From Nitrospirota bacterium (GTDB taxonomy: Bacteria > UBA2233), in assembly GCA_011620345.1 (NCBI GenBank), contig WOZJ01000018.1, positions 41,428 to 78,466 of the forward strand: 37,039 bases of DNA, read 5' to 3'. A program made the position numbers and the translations under genes. Position 1 is the first letter of the stretch; every line of letters begins with the position of its first letter. A model generated the notes under the pieces. That model did no database searches, was not told the DNA's origin, and saw nothing but the letters and a program-made list of their open reading frames with translations. Of the stretch, positions 16,725-25,073 are shown in pieces.

Positions 16725-17813
16725 TTACCCCTTCACGGCCAAAACCGCCACCGCAGTAACGGCGATGTTCAGCAGAACCAAGGGAAGGAGAACCTTCCAA
16801 CACAAGCTCATGACTTGATCGTACCGGAACCTGGGCAAGGTCCAGCGAATCTGCATCAACAGCCACAAGAAGATAACAACCTTAAGGCAGAAGGTAAGAA
16901 GTTGTAAGAGCGGAACCCAAAGCCCGGAAATATGCACGACCCCTACCAAAGGAAGGGCCAACCCCCTTGCAACATCTACCGGTAGCTGCCATCCGCCAAA
17001 GAAGAGCGTGGCGCTTAGACCGGCCACCAGAACCATTTCGCAAAACTCAGAGAACAGGAAGGCCGCGTATTTCATTCCAGAGTATTCCGTGAAATACCCG
17101 GCTACGATCTCAGATTCTCCTTCAGGGAGGTCAAAAGGCATCCTTTTGGTCTCCGCAAACGCCGCCGTAAAGTATAATAGAAACCCTACCGGCTGCACAA
17201 AGACGCCCCACCTGGGAATAAATCCCAACCAATAGCCGCCCTGCGCGCGAACAATCTCGTTCAAATCGAGCGTGCCGTACACCAAAAGAATACCGATCAC
17301 CGAGAGCCCAAGCACAACCTCGTAAGAGAACATCTGTGCTGCCCCCCTTAGGGCACCGAGCAGGCTGTAGCGGTTGTCCGATGCCCAGCCGGCGAGCGTA
17401 ATGCCGTAAACGGATAACGAGGCAATGGCAAACACAAGCACGACGCCGGCGTTGATGTCGCTCACCCTAAGAGATACTTCTCTCCCTAAAACGTGCACGT
17501 TGTCTCCAAACGGGATTACGGCGAACGTCATCAGTGCCGGCACGATGGCCAGGGCAGGTGAGAGCACGAACAATACGCGATGTCCATGCAAAGGAACAAA
17601 ATCTTCTTTTGTAAACAGCTTCAAGGCATCGGCGATCGGGTGGAACAGCCCGATCATACGTACCCCGAAGATGCTTGCCCTATTCGCCCCGATTCGGTCC
17701 TGGAGGACCGCGGATTGCTTGCGCTCTACCCAGGTCAAAATACCTGCTATGCCGAGCACGAACAGGAACATGAACAGGACTTTGCAGGTTACGATCAACA
17801 GGTCAATCCACAT
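16725..17813 (-). CDS. nuoH: NADH-quinone oxidoreductase subunit H
   Basis: NuoH lies at the junction of the peripheral and membrane arms and shapes the quinone-binding channel. The 362-residue protein has about eight or nine membrane spans. The family sequences include WVERKQSAVLQDRIGANR, FHPIADALKLFTKEDF, GWASDNRYSLLGALRGAAQM, AFAETKRMPFDLPEGESE and ETKRMPFDLPEGESEIVAGY, all conserved quinone-channel loops with acidic residues. It starts 3 nt after the nuoG stop. nuoJ, not nuoI, follows after 5 nt. Confidence 0.97.
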   Translation of the reverse strand: MWIDLLIVTCKVLFMFLFVLGIAGILTWVERKQSAVLQDRIGANRASIFGVRMIGLFHPIADALKLFTKEDFVPLHGHRVLFVLSPALAIVPALMTFAVIPFGDNVHVLGREVSLRVSDINAGVVLVFAIASLSVYGITLAGWASDNRYSLLGALRGAAQMFSYEVVLGLSVIGILLVYGTLDLNEIVRAQGGYWLGFIPRWGVFVQPVGFLLYFTAAFAETKRMPFDLPEGESEIVAGYFTEYSGMKYAAFLFSEFCEMVLVAGLSATLFFGGWQLPVDVARGLALPLVGVVHISGLWVPLLQLLTFCLKVVIFLWLLMQIRWTLPRFRYDQVMSLCWKVLLPLVLLNIAVTAVAVLAVKG

Positions 17814-17816
17814 ACC

Positions 17817-19430
17817 CTACGCCTCAAGATGCTTGGGTTGCTCTTCGCTGGGCAAGCTTACCCCTTCAAGCCCGACATCCGCAAGGGATGCCCCTGAAAG
17901 CCCACCAATCGCCTCGAGGAAGCGCTTTGTGATGTCCTCTAGCTTTCCAACCTGAAACGACTCGCCCATGAACTCCGCTAAGAGGCCAAGCGATTCGCCG
18001 TCGGCCAAAATGTCCCGGTTCAGCCTGTAGGCTTTCCGAACACGCTGAACATGCCCGGTAACGTTCACCCATGTGCCGTCTTTTTGGATCATGCTTGCCG
18101 ACGGGATGACAAACCTTGCCTGCGGGAAGGACGCTTTCCGTTTAGAAGCGAATATTGCTAGCGTTGGTAACGCCTTGAACGCCTCTTGCATGCCTGGCCA
18201 GGCGGCCTCAAGCCCTTCCCAAGCGTCGCCAAAAAGCATAACGGCTTCCAGCTTCCCTTCCTTGAGATCTTGCTTAAACGCATCGATAGTGTAGGGCTTT
18301 GCCGACCTAAAGGCAAAGAGGCTGAGCCCTGCAGGGTTGCTTGCCATCTCGCCCGTCAGCAAAAGGTCATCTTTTGGGCCCTTGGGCGCCGGTACGTCGA
18401 GAACAACGCGGCTCGAGCCGAAAATTTCCGCCATAAAAGCGCAAACAGTGAAAATTTCCTCGTTCGTCCTGTCCGGAGCGACAAGCGCCGCGACGGAGGA
18501 CTCTTTGGCCTTGCCCTTGAGCCCCTTAAGCTCTTGCGCTAGCACGCCAAGGAGCTCCGGCGTGGCCATTTCCTTGGTTCCGGAACCTTCCCGCACCCAT
18601 CCTTTAAGGATCAACGAGGATGAATTCTCTTCTTTATAGGAATACCTCCCGATGTCGCACATCCAGGCATGGTTTACCGAATCGTTTTGCCTGGGCGTAA
18701 ACCGGTAGATTTTTTTGTCCTTGTGCCATGCCGTAATGTTGCATCCCCTGGAACACCCTGGGCATATCGTATCCGTCCTCGAGAGGAACCAAACGCGCAT
18801 CTTGAACCGGAAATCTTCGCTCGTCAGCGCGCCTACCGGGCAAATGTCGGCCAGGTTGCCCGCATAGAGGGTGCTCAAGGGCTCCAAAAGGGCGATCTCT
18901 TCGTGGTCACCCCTGTTGGTTACGCCGATGGCACGCTTGCCGACGACCTCCTCCATAAATCGCACGCAGCGCGTACATAGAACGCACCGTTCGGCATCGA
19001 ACACGATTCCGGAACCCCAACGAATGGCCTTTCTTGGCTTTTTAACCTTGAACTCCTGCGGCATTCGGCTTTTGTAGAGCCCGACTTCCATGTAGTAGTC
19101 CTGGAGCTTGCACTCCCCGGCTTGGTCGCATATGGGGCAATCGAGGGGATGGTTAATGAAAATAAACTCCAGCACGTCAGCACGCGCTTCTTTTACTTTC
19201 TGGGAATCCGTCAGGACGGACATGCCATCTCGCACGTTTGTGTTGCAAGAGATCTGGAGCTTTGGCATCCCCTCGATTTCTACCAAACACATCCGGCAGT
19301 TACCGGCAACCGAGAGGTTGGGGTGGTAGCAAAACCTGGGGATATATACCCCTACCCGGTCGCAGACGTCGATCAGCCTCTCGCCATCCGCGACATCGTA
19401 GCGCTCACCGTTTATAACAACGCTGGCCAT
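17817..19430 (-). CDS. nuoG: NADH-quinone oxidoreductase subunit G (short form)
   Basis: NuoG carries much of the Fe-S wire in the peripheral arm. The 537 residues are shorter than E. coli NuoG (about 900), so the molybdopterin-type domain is reduced. All cluster ligands are present: N1b Cys34/45/48/62, N5 His94/Cys98/101/107, and N4 Cys149/152/155/197. There is also an extra set, Cys223/226/230/258, with the CxxCxxxCx27C spacing of cluster N7 known from E. coli and Thermus. After residue 265 the sequence is a weakly conserved remnant of the Mo-domain. ATG 19430 follows AGGAGG at 6 nt spacing; an upstream start adding 33 residues is less likely. It follows nuoF by 37 nt. Confidence 0.95.
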   Translation of the reverse strand: MASVVINGERYDVADGERLIDVCDRVGVYIPRFCYHPNLSVAGNCRMCLVEIEGMPKLQISCNTNVRDGMSVLTDSQKVKEARADVLEFIFINHPLDCPICDQAGECKLQDYYMEVGLYKSRMPQEFKVKKPRKAIRWGSGIVFDAERCVLCTRCVRFMEEVVGKRAIGVTNRGDHEEIALLEPLSTLYAGNLADICPVGALTSEDFRFKMRVWFLSRTDTICPGCSRGCNITAWHKDKKIYRFTPRQNDSVNHAWMCDIGRYSYKEENSSSLILKGWVREGSGTKEMATPELLGVLAQELKGLKGKAKESSVAALVAPDRTNEEIFTVCAFMAEIFGSSRVVLDVPAPKGPKDDLLLTGEMASNPAGLSLFAFRSAKPYTIDAFKQDLKEGKLEAVMLFGDAWEGLEAAWPGMQEAFKALPTLAIFASKRKASFPQARFVIPSASMIQKDGTWVNVTGHVQRVRKAYRLNRDILADGESLGLLAEFMGESFQVGKLEDITKRFLEAIGGLSGASLADVGLEGVSLPSEEQPKHLEA

Positions 19431-19467
19431 GCAACCTCCTTTATGATGCGCACTCGTCCCAAGCCCC

Positions 19468-20754
19468 TCAAGCTGCCCTCTTGGGCCTGACGGGACAGCG
19501 TTTCTCGCGAACGTGCGCTTCGAACTCATCCCTATATTTTTTAAGATAGCTTAAAATGGGCAGGGCACAGGCGTCCGCCAGGGGACAAATCGTTCTCGTC
19601 ATCATCCCTTTGGCAATCTTCTCCAAAAGCTCGATGTCGGAGGCCGTTCCATGCCCCCCTTCGATCCGCCTTAGGACTTTCTCGGCCCATCCCGTCCCTT
19701 CTCGACACGGAGAACACTGTCCACAAGACTCATGAGCATAGAACCTTGCCAGGTTATGGAGCGCCCAAACCATGCAGGTTCCCTCGGCCATGGCGATAAT
19801 CCCGCCAGACCCTCCCATCGATCCGATTTTGGCAAGCTGATCGAAATCCATCCCGACATCGACCTCTTCGGGCCTCAGGATCGGGGCAGAAGAACCCCCT
19901 GGAATGACGCCCTTCAGCGGACTGTCTCCAATAATACCCCCTGCGTGTTCGTATAGGATTTCCCGAAGCGGGGTCCCCATAGGAAGCTCGTACACGCCAG
20001 GTTTCTTCACGTGTCCGCTTACGCTAAAAAGCCTCGTCCCACCGTTGCGATCCGATCCTATTTTGGCGAACCATTCTGCCCCGTTGAGCAAAATCTGGGG
20101 AACATGCGCGATCGTTTCGACGTTGTTCACGATCGTTGGGCACCCGAACGCGCCCACGACGGCGGGGAAAGGAGGCTTATTGCGCGGCCTCCCGGGCTTC
20201 CCCTCGAGTGATTCAATGAGCGCTGTCTCTTCTCCGCAGATGTAGGCCCCCGCGCCAGGATGGATATAAACGTCCAGGTCAAACCCTGATTTTAAGATGT
20301 TCTTTCCTAGGTAACCGGCTTCTTTCGCCTCCGCGATCGCCTTGCCGAGCGCCTCCATACAAAACGTAAACTCACCTCGCACGTAGATATAGGCGGTATG
20401 AGCACCGAGCGCGTAAGAGGCAAGGAGCACGCCTTCAATTAGCCTATGCGGATCCCGGGTCATGATTGTGCGATCTTTGAACGTCCCGGGTTCTCCCTCA
20501 TCGCCGTTGATAAGCAAGTACACGGGCTTTTTGGAGGGCTTCGAAATAAAGCTCCACTTCATACCGGTAGGAAAGCCTGCCCCGCCTAGACCCCTTAAAT
20601 TGGAGCGCTTGACCTCTTCAATCACGCCCTCCGGGGCAATTTTTCCGAGCACCTTCCGGACCGCCTGGTAGCCTCCGGTTTTCGTGTAGGCCTCAAGCGT
20701 ATGGGAGTCCTCTAGACCAAAATTTTGCGTCAAAATCTTAATTGCTTTTTCCAT
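19468..20754 (-). CDS. nuoF: NADH-quinone oxidoreductase subunit F
   Basis: NuoF binds NADH and FMN and passes electrons to cluster N3. The 428 residues show the FMN/NADH loops GLGGAGFPTGMKW (56-68) and NGDEGEPGTFKDR (83-95), HPGAGAYICGEETALIESLEG (165-185), and the N3 ligands Cys344, Cys347, Cys350 and Cys390 (ESCGQCSPCREGTGW and TRTICPLADA). It begins 57 nt after nuoE; that spacer is the widest in the operon and has no clear terminator. Confidence 0.98.
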   Translation of the reverse strand: MEKAIKILTQNFGLEDSHTLEAYTKTGGYQAVRKVLGKIAPEGVIEEVKRSNLRGLGGAGFPTGMKWSFISKPSKKPVYLLINGDEGEPGTFKDRTIMTRDPHRLIEGVLLASYALGAHTAYIYVRGEFTFCMEALGKAIAEAKEAGYLGKNILKSGFDLDVYIHPGAGAYICGEETALIESLEGKPGRPRNKPPFPAVVGAFGCPTIVNNVETIAHVPQILLNGAEWFAKIGSDRNGGTRLFSVSGHVKKPGVYELPMGTPLREILYEHAGGIIGDSPLKGVIPGGSSAPILRPEEVDVGMDFDQLAKIGSMGGSGGIIAMAEGTCMVWALHNLARFYAHESCGQCSPCREGTGWAEKVLRRIEGGHGTASDIELLEKIAKGMMTRTICPLADACALPILSYLKKYRDEFEAHVREKRCPVRPKRAA

Positions 20755-20811
20755 TCCGTTTCTTTTTTACCCCCTCCAAAACAAGCGTCGAATGACCACG
20801 AGAGAAAGGGT

Positions 20812-21315
20812 TCATGCACCCTTTTTGGGGCCCTTAGAGAGCTCCTTTAGGGTGGATTCCAGCCTGTCGATCGTCTGAAGCTCGTAGTAGGTCTCGTTGA
20901 TCCGCACTATGGGGGACTCCCCGCACCCGCCCAAGCATTCCACCGTCTTGAGCTCGAAGAGCCCGTCCGGAGTCATCTCGCCCTCTTTGATTTTTAGCCG
21001 ATTTTTTAGGTAGGCAAGCAGCTCTTCTTGGCCAAGGAGCGCACAGGACAAGCCTCTGCACACCTGAATGACGTACTTGGCCTGAGGCCTTCTTGCAAAC
21101 AGCGTGTAGAAGGTGAGTACCTCCACGGCCACGGCAAAGGGAATCTCCAAAAGCCCGGCAACGGCTTCGGCAATAGGGTCCGAGATATAGCCAAACTCCC
21201 GGTGGACGAGGTGCAAGACCGGCAATAAACAGGCCTGTTTGGTCGGGTAGGCCTGTAGGATCGATTCGAGCTCCGCTTGGGCCTCCTCCGAGAAGGCCAA
21301 GACCTCCGGGCTCAT
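20812..21315 (-). CDS. nuoE: NADH-quinone oxidoreductase subunit E
   Basis: NuoE holds the off-path 2Fe-2S cluster N1a next to NuoF. The 167-residue protein has a helical N-terminal half and a thioredoxin-like C-terminal half with cluster ligands Cys86, Cys91, Cys127 and Cys131 (VCRGLSC and ECLGGCGESP). The start overlaps the nuoD stop as ATGA, so it is translationally coupled to nuoD. Confidence 0.96.
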   Translation of the reverse strand: MSPEVLAFSEEAQAELESILQAYPTKQACLLPVLHLVHREFGYISDPIAEAVAGLLEIPFAVAVEVLTFYTLFARRPQAKYVIQVCRGLSCALLGQEELLAYLKNRLKIKEGEMTPDGLFELKTVECLGGCGESPIVRINETYYELQTIDRLESTLKELSKGPKKGA

Positions 21316-22535
21316 CGTTCCATCTCCCCGGCAATCATGTTGAGCGAGCCAAAAACCGGAACGATATCGGCCATCATCGCCCCCTTAATCATGAAGTCCA
21401 TGGAAGAAACGATCATAAAGCACGGAGGACGCACCCGAACCCTGTAGGGACGGCCTGTCCCGTCGCTGACGATGTAGTAGCCAAGCTCTCCGTTGCCGCC
21501 TTCGACCATTTGATAGACTTCGCCTTTAGGAGGTCTAATCCCCTCGTACACGAGCTTGAAGTGATTCACCAGCCCCTCGATCGTGTGGTAGACCTCCTGC
21601 TTTGGGGGCAAGATCACCCTTGGGTCGTTCACAGACACGGGCCCGTCGGGAATTTGGCGCATACACTGCTCGATGATCCTGACGCTCTGCTCCATCTCTG
21701 CCATCCGTACGAGGTAACGATCGAGCGTATCGCCGGTTGACCCCACGGGCACTTCGAAATCTACGCGGTCGTAGGCAGAGTAAGGAAAGGCCTTACGGAC
21801 ATCGTATGCCATGCCGCAAGCCCGAAGGCAAGGCCCCGAATAAGAGAAACTGAGCGCGTCTTCTTTGGAAATCGCCCCTACGTTGCGTGTCCTGTCGATA
21901 AAAATCCGGTTCTTAGTGAGCAGCTTGTCGGTCTCCGAGGTTACCTCCCTGATCACCGGAAGAATATCCCTAAGGTGCTCGAAAAACCCTTCCGGCAAGT
22001 CTGCCGCCAAGCCGCCCGGCCTCATGTAGTTGATCGTGAGCCGATGGCCCGTTACCTCCTCGAGGATCCGGTAGATGAGCTCCCTTCCCTTCATGAGGTA
22101 CAGAAACGGCGTGAACGCGCCAAGCTCCATGGCTGCCGCACCGATGCAGGTTTGATGGTCGCTGATCCTGGAGAGCTCGGAGAGCATCGTCCGGATATAT
22201 TTGCAACGTTCGGGCACATCCACGCCAAAGAACTTTTCGACGGCCAGACAGAAGCCCTCGTTGTTGATCAACGGGGAGACGTAATTGAGCCGGTCCGTGT
22301 AGGGAATGCAGAGCTGGTAGGTATGGTTCTCGCACTCTTTTTCGAACCCCCTATGGAGGTAGCCGAAGTTTGTATCCGAGTAAACGATAGTCTCGCCCTC
22401 AACTTCGACCACGATTTGGATAACGCCGTGCATTGCAGGGTGGGACGGACCAACGTTTACTCGCATCCTGCGGGTTTCCGTTGGCTCAAGGATATCAACC
22501 TCGGCAGAAGGGGAAAGGCTTTTTTCGGTATCCAT
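21312..22535 (-). CDS. nuoD: NADH-quinone oxidoreductase subunit D
   Basis: NuoD is the 49-kDa-type subunit, related to NiFe hydrogenase large subunits. With NuoB it forms the quinone-reduction site. It has 407 residues. Conserved segments include VGPSHPAMHGVIQIVVEVEGE, with the quinone-head His in the HPAMHG loop, GYLHRGFEK, YTDRLNYVSPL and, at the C-terminus, IVPVFGSLNMIAGEMER. ATG 22535 has AGGG 9 nt upstream; a TTG three codons earlier is possible. It is separate from nuoC, not fused as in E. coli. Confidence 0.97.
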   Translation of the reverse strand: MDTEKSLSPSAEVDILEPTETRRMRVNVGPSHPAMHGVIQIVVEVEGETIVYSDTNFGYLHRGFEKECENHTYQLCIPYTDRLNYVSPLINNEGFCLAVEKFFGVDVPERCKYIRTMLSELSRISDHQTCIGAAAMELGAFTPFLYLMKGRELIYRILEEVTGHRLTINYMRPGGLAADLPEGFFEHLRDILPVIREVTSETDKLLTKNRIFIDRTRNVGAISKEDALSFSYSGPCLRACGMAYDVRKAFPYSAYDRVDFEVPVGSTGDTLDRYLVRMAEMEQSVRIIEQCMRQIPDGPVSVNDPRVILPPKQEVYHTIEGLVNHFKLVYEGIRPPKGEVYQMVEGGNGELGYYIVSDGTGRPYRVRVRPPCFMIVSSMDFMIKGAMMADIVPVFGSLNMIAGEMER

Positions 22536-22553
22536 GCGACTCAACCCTAGGCT

Positions 22554-23090
22554 CTAAATTCCCTCTTCCTCTTCCCTTTCGGGAGAAAGAAGAGGTACAC
22601 GAGGTTGGGATTTCTTAAGCGGGTAGTCTTTCCTCAGGGGGTAGCCCTCAAACTCGTCGTACATCAAAATCCGGCGCAAATCGGGATGGCCTACGAACCG
22701 GATTCCGAACATATCGTAGACTTCGCGCTCAAGCCAGTTTGCGCTCCGCCAAAGAGGAGCAAGCGAGGCAATCGTTGCGTCTTCCTCGGGAATGCGCGCC
22801 TTCACGCGAAGCCGCTTCCCCGATTCAAAGGCAAGCAGGTGAACGACCATCTCGAACCGCGGCTCCTGCCCGAAGTAATCGACACAGGTCAAGTCCACTA
22901 GGTAGTTAAAGGCCAAAGAAGGGGCGTCTTTCAAGAACTGGAGGATATCCAGCCATCGCTCTCTTTGGACAACGACTGTATCGTCCCCAAAATCGCTTCG
23001 GTGAGCAAGCACCACGTCCCCAAAGCGCCCCTTAAGGGCGCTCAAAAGATCGGAAAACGCGACGGGAGCCGATGTTTTAGTGCTGGCCAT
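22554..23090 (-). CDS. nuoC: NADH-quinone oxidoreductase subunit C
   Basis: NuoC is the 30-kDa-type subunit of the peripheral arm. The 178 residues contain the family signature WLEREVYDMFGIRFVGHPDL, followed by RILMYDEFEGYPLRKDYPL near residues 115-160. The first 14 nt overlap the end of nuoB and the gene ends 18 nt before nuoD. Its short acidic tail (SPEREEEEGI) is not conserved in the family. Confidence 0.96.
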   Translation of the reverse strand: MASTKTSAPVAFSDLLSALKGRFGDVVLAHRSDFGDDTVVVQRERWLDILQFLKDAPSLAFNYLVDLTCVDYFGQEPRFEMVVHLLAFESGKRLRVKARIPEEDATIASLAPLWRSANWLEREVYDMFGIRFVGHPDLRRILMYDEFEGYPLRKDYPLKKSQPRVPLLSPEREEEEGI

Positions 23091-23655
23091 GGAGCTCTTT
23101 GAACCCTTGCTTCCGTAGCGCCCTGCGCTTATTCATGTAGCCTTCCTGCTGGATTTGTGCTTGAAGCATGATGAGCCCATCCAACACAGCCTCCGGTCTC
23201 GGAGGACACCCAGGGATGTAAATGTCGACAGGGATGATCCTGTCCGCCCCACGAACTGTCGTGTAGTTGTCGTAAAAACCGCCCGAAGAAGCGCACGCAC
23301 CGAAGGCGATGACCCACTTGGGCTCGCACATCTGCTCGTACACCCGCTTTAAGATCGGGGCCTGCTTGTGGTTGATCGTGCCGACGATAAACAAGACGTC
23401 GGCCTGCCTTGGCGTGAACCGAGGCATTCCCGCACCAAAACGGTCGATGTCGTAATGGCTCACGGCCACCGACATGAATTCCATCCCGCAACAGGCCGTT
23501 ACAAAGGGATACTGAAAAATGGAATACTTCCTAGCCCAGCCGATGGCCTCGTCGAGCTTGGCCATCACAAACCCGCTTGGCGGAGCTGGGCGGGCCTTCT
23601 GGAGCGTGTCTTTGAGCTCCTGGTTCAAGTGCTCGTAATCTATGTTTAATCCCAT
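23077..23655 (-). CDS. nuoB: NADH-quinone oxidoreductase subunit B
   Basis: NuoB carries cluster N2, the last Fe-S cluster before quinone. The 192-residue protein has the N2 ligands: tandem Cys55-Cys56 (FVTACCGMEF), the cysteine in GACASSGGFYDNY and the one in PGCPPRPEAVLDG. The start at 23655 has AAGGAG 7 nt upstream; an ATG 7 codons earlier lies deeper in nuoA and is less likely. It overlaps nuoA by 10 nt and nuoC by 14 nt. Confidence 0.97.
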   Translation of the reverse strand: MGLNIDYEHLNQELKDTLQKARPAPPSGFVMAKLDEAIGWARKYSIFQYPFVTACCGMEFMSVAVSHYDIDRFGAGMPRFTPRQADVLFIVGTINHKQAPILKRVYEQMCEPKWVIAFGACASSGGFYDNYTTVRGADRIIPVDIYIPGCPPRPEAVLDGLIMLQAQIQQEGYMNKRRALRKQGFKELHGQH

Positions 23656-23999
23656 TCTAGAGCTCCTTTCTTCCATGCATAGGCCAAAGCGCCTACCAAA
23701 AACAGCAGGAACGCTAACATTTCAACCCCTGCAACAAGACCTAAGTCCTTGAGAATCACCGCCCATGGAAAGAAGAAGACGCTCTCAACGTCGAACAGGA
23801 CGAACAAAAGCGCCACCAGATAGAAGCGTACGTGGAGGGGCTGCCTAACAGGCCCGTACACCTCGACACCACACTCGAAAGGCTCGAGCTTCGAGGGGGT
23901 CATCGCCTGGGGGCCGAGCAGCCTGTTGGCAAGGACGAACACGATCGCCGTGACGCTGGAAAGAACAAACAGGATCAACAGCGGAACGACGGTGTACAT
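23646..23999 (-). CDS. nuoA: NADH-quinone oxidoreductase subunit A
   Basis: NuoA is a three-helix membrane subunit next to NuoH and NuoJ. The 117 residues show the conserved loop LEPFECGVEVYGPVRQPLHV, with the cysteine that becomes accessible in the deactive enzyme of mitochondria, and then FYLVALLFVLFDVESVFFFPWA. It is the first gene of the operon, about 50 nt downstream of a predicted promoter. No good Shine-Dalgarno sequence precedes the ATG. Confidence 0.97.
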   Translation of the reverse strand: MYTVVPLLILFVLSSVTAIVFVLANRLLGPQAMTPSKLEPFECGVEVYGPVRQPLHVRFYLVALLFVLFDVESVFFFPWAVILKDLGLVAGVEMLAFLLFLVGALAYAWKKGALEWD

Positions 24000-24011
24000 C
24001 CTGAATTTACC

Positions 24012-24052
24012 CTAGCATTTGCGTATCTAGTGGTTATCTAGTGCTTGCGTAT
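24012..24052. repeat. Paired direct repeats in the nuo leader
   Basis: On the plus strand CTAGCATTTGCGTAT (24012-24026) and CTAGTGCTTGCGTAT (24038-24052) match at 12 of 15 positions, start to start 26 nt. A further CTAGTG copy lies at 24027-24032. They fall between the predicted promoter and nuoA. They could be binding sites for a regulator of complex I expression; no known operator is recognised. Confidence 0.5.
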
Positions 24053-24059
24053 ACGAAGC

Positions 24060-24088
24060 ACTTTAAAAGAAAGCCTATAAAAAATCAA
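24060..24088 (-). promoter_or_regulatory. Candidate sigma70 promoter for the nuo operon
   Basis: TTGATT (24088-24083), a 17-nt AT-rich spacer and TAAAGT (24065-24060) give 4/6 matches at each hexamer with optimal spacing. The predicted start is about 55 nt before nuoA. I saw no clear terminator between fabD (ends 24138) and this site, so fabD transcription might read into nuo. Confidence 0.6.
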
Positions 24089-24137
24089 GGGCTTGGGCCA
24101 AACGTGTAAAAAAGCGGGCACGCGTGGTTATGGTGGC

Positions 24138-25073
24138 CTAATGTCCTGCCTGCACAAGCCCGAGCGATAGAAGTCCACGTTCGAGCGTTTGGGCGTCTCC
24201 AATAGAGATAACGCTCTTCCCCTTCGCCAAGCGCCTGAGCATTCCCGCCAGGACGCGCGAAGGGCCGATTTCGACGAACGTCTCGATCCCGCCTTGAAGC
24301 ATCCGCTCGATCGTTTCGAACCAATGCACGGGCGAGGCGACCTGGAGGACAAGGCCGTCTTTTGCGCTCTCGATATCCACAACCTGCGAGGCATCCAGGT
24401 TTCTGTAAACGGGGACTCTTGGGGGCTGCCAATTTAAGGCGAGGATGGCGTCTTTAAGGCGGACCTCCACTCCAGACATCAACGAGCAATGGAAGGGGGC
24501 CGAAACATTCAGCCAAACGACCTTGCCGATCTCTCTTAGGCTTTCCTCGGCCGCTTTGAGCCCGAGCGAATCTCCCGAGATGACGACCTGGGTAGGGAGG
24601 TTCAGGTTGGCCACCTCGGCTACGCCTTCGCGCACCTCTTTGAGCCTCTCTTGCACCTCTCGAAGCTCCGGGCCGATGACGGCGAGCATCCCTCCCATAC
24701 GCGCCCGGGAAACCTCCGCCATCAGCTCACCCCTTTTGCGAACGACCCTGAGCGCGTCCTGGAAGGAGAGCGCCTGCGAGGCGACGTAGGCCGAGTATTC
24801 CCCTAAGCTGTGCCCCGCCATGACGGATGGAAGCCCTGGAATCATGCGCATGATCGCGGCCTGTACCGTAAGGAGCGCGGGCTGGGCGTTCTCCGTCTGG
24901 GTAAGCGCCTCGATCGGCCCTTCAAAGCAAAGCTCTTTTAACGGTATTTTCAGCGTTTCCTCGGCCAAGTCGAACACCTCGCGGACCTCTGAAAAACTCC
25001 CGTAAAGGTCTTTTCCCATCCCCACGCGTTGTGACCCCTGGCCAGGAAACAAAAACGCAACCCCATTAAGCAA
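24138..25073 (-). CDS. fabD: Malonyl-CoA:ACP transacylase
   Basis: FabD moves malonyl groups from CoA to acyl carrier protein for fatty-acid synthesis. The 311 residues have the start FLFPGQGSQRVGMG, the nucleophile Ser89 in GHSLGEYSA, Arg114 (VRKRGELM) and the catalytic His195 in APFHCSLMSG. The frame seems to begin with TTG at 25073, overlapping the thiD-thiN stop as TTGCTTAA, with AGGGG about 11 nt upstream. The family N-terminus fits this start, and there is no ATG in frame before the active-site region. fabH, fabG, acpP and fabF are not here, so it is separated from the usual fab cluster. Confidence 0.95.
   Translation of the reverse strand: MLNGVAFLFPGQGSQRVGMGKDLYGSFSEVREVFDLAEETLKIPLKELCFEGPIEALTQTENAQPALLTVQAAIMRMIPGLPSVMAGHSLGEYSAYVASQALSFQDALRVVRKRGELMAEVSRARMGGMLAVIGPELREVQERLKEVREGVAEVANLNLPTQVVISGDSLGLKAAEESLREIGKVVWLNVSAPFHCSLMSGVEVRLKDAILALNWQPPRVPVYRNLDASQVVDIESAKDGLVLQVASPVHWFETIERMLQGGIETFVEIGPSRVLAGMLRRLAKGKSVISIGDAQTLERGLLSLGLVQAGH

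Noticed and set aside
24089-24137. Possible terminator after fabD
   Set aside because: There is a run of six Ts, but stems are only 3-5 bp and not adjacent to it.
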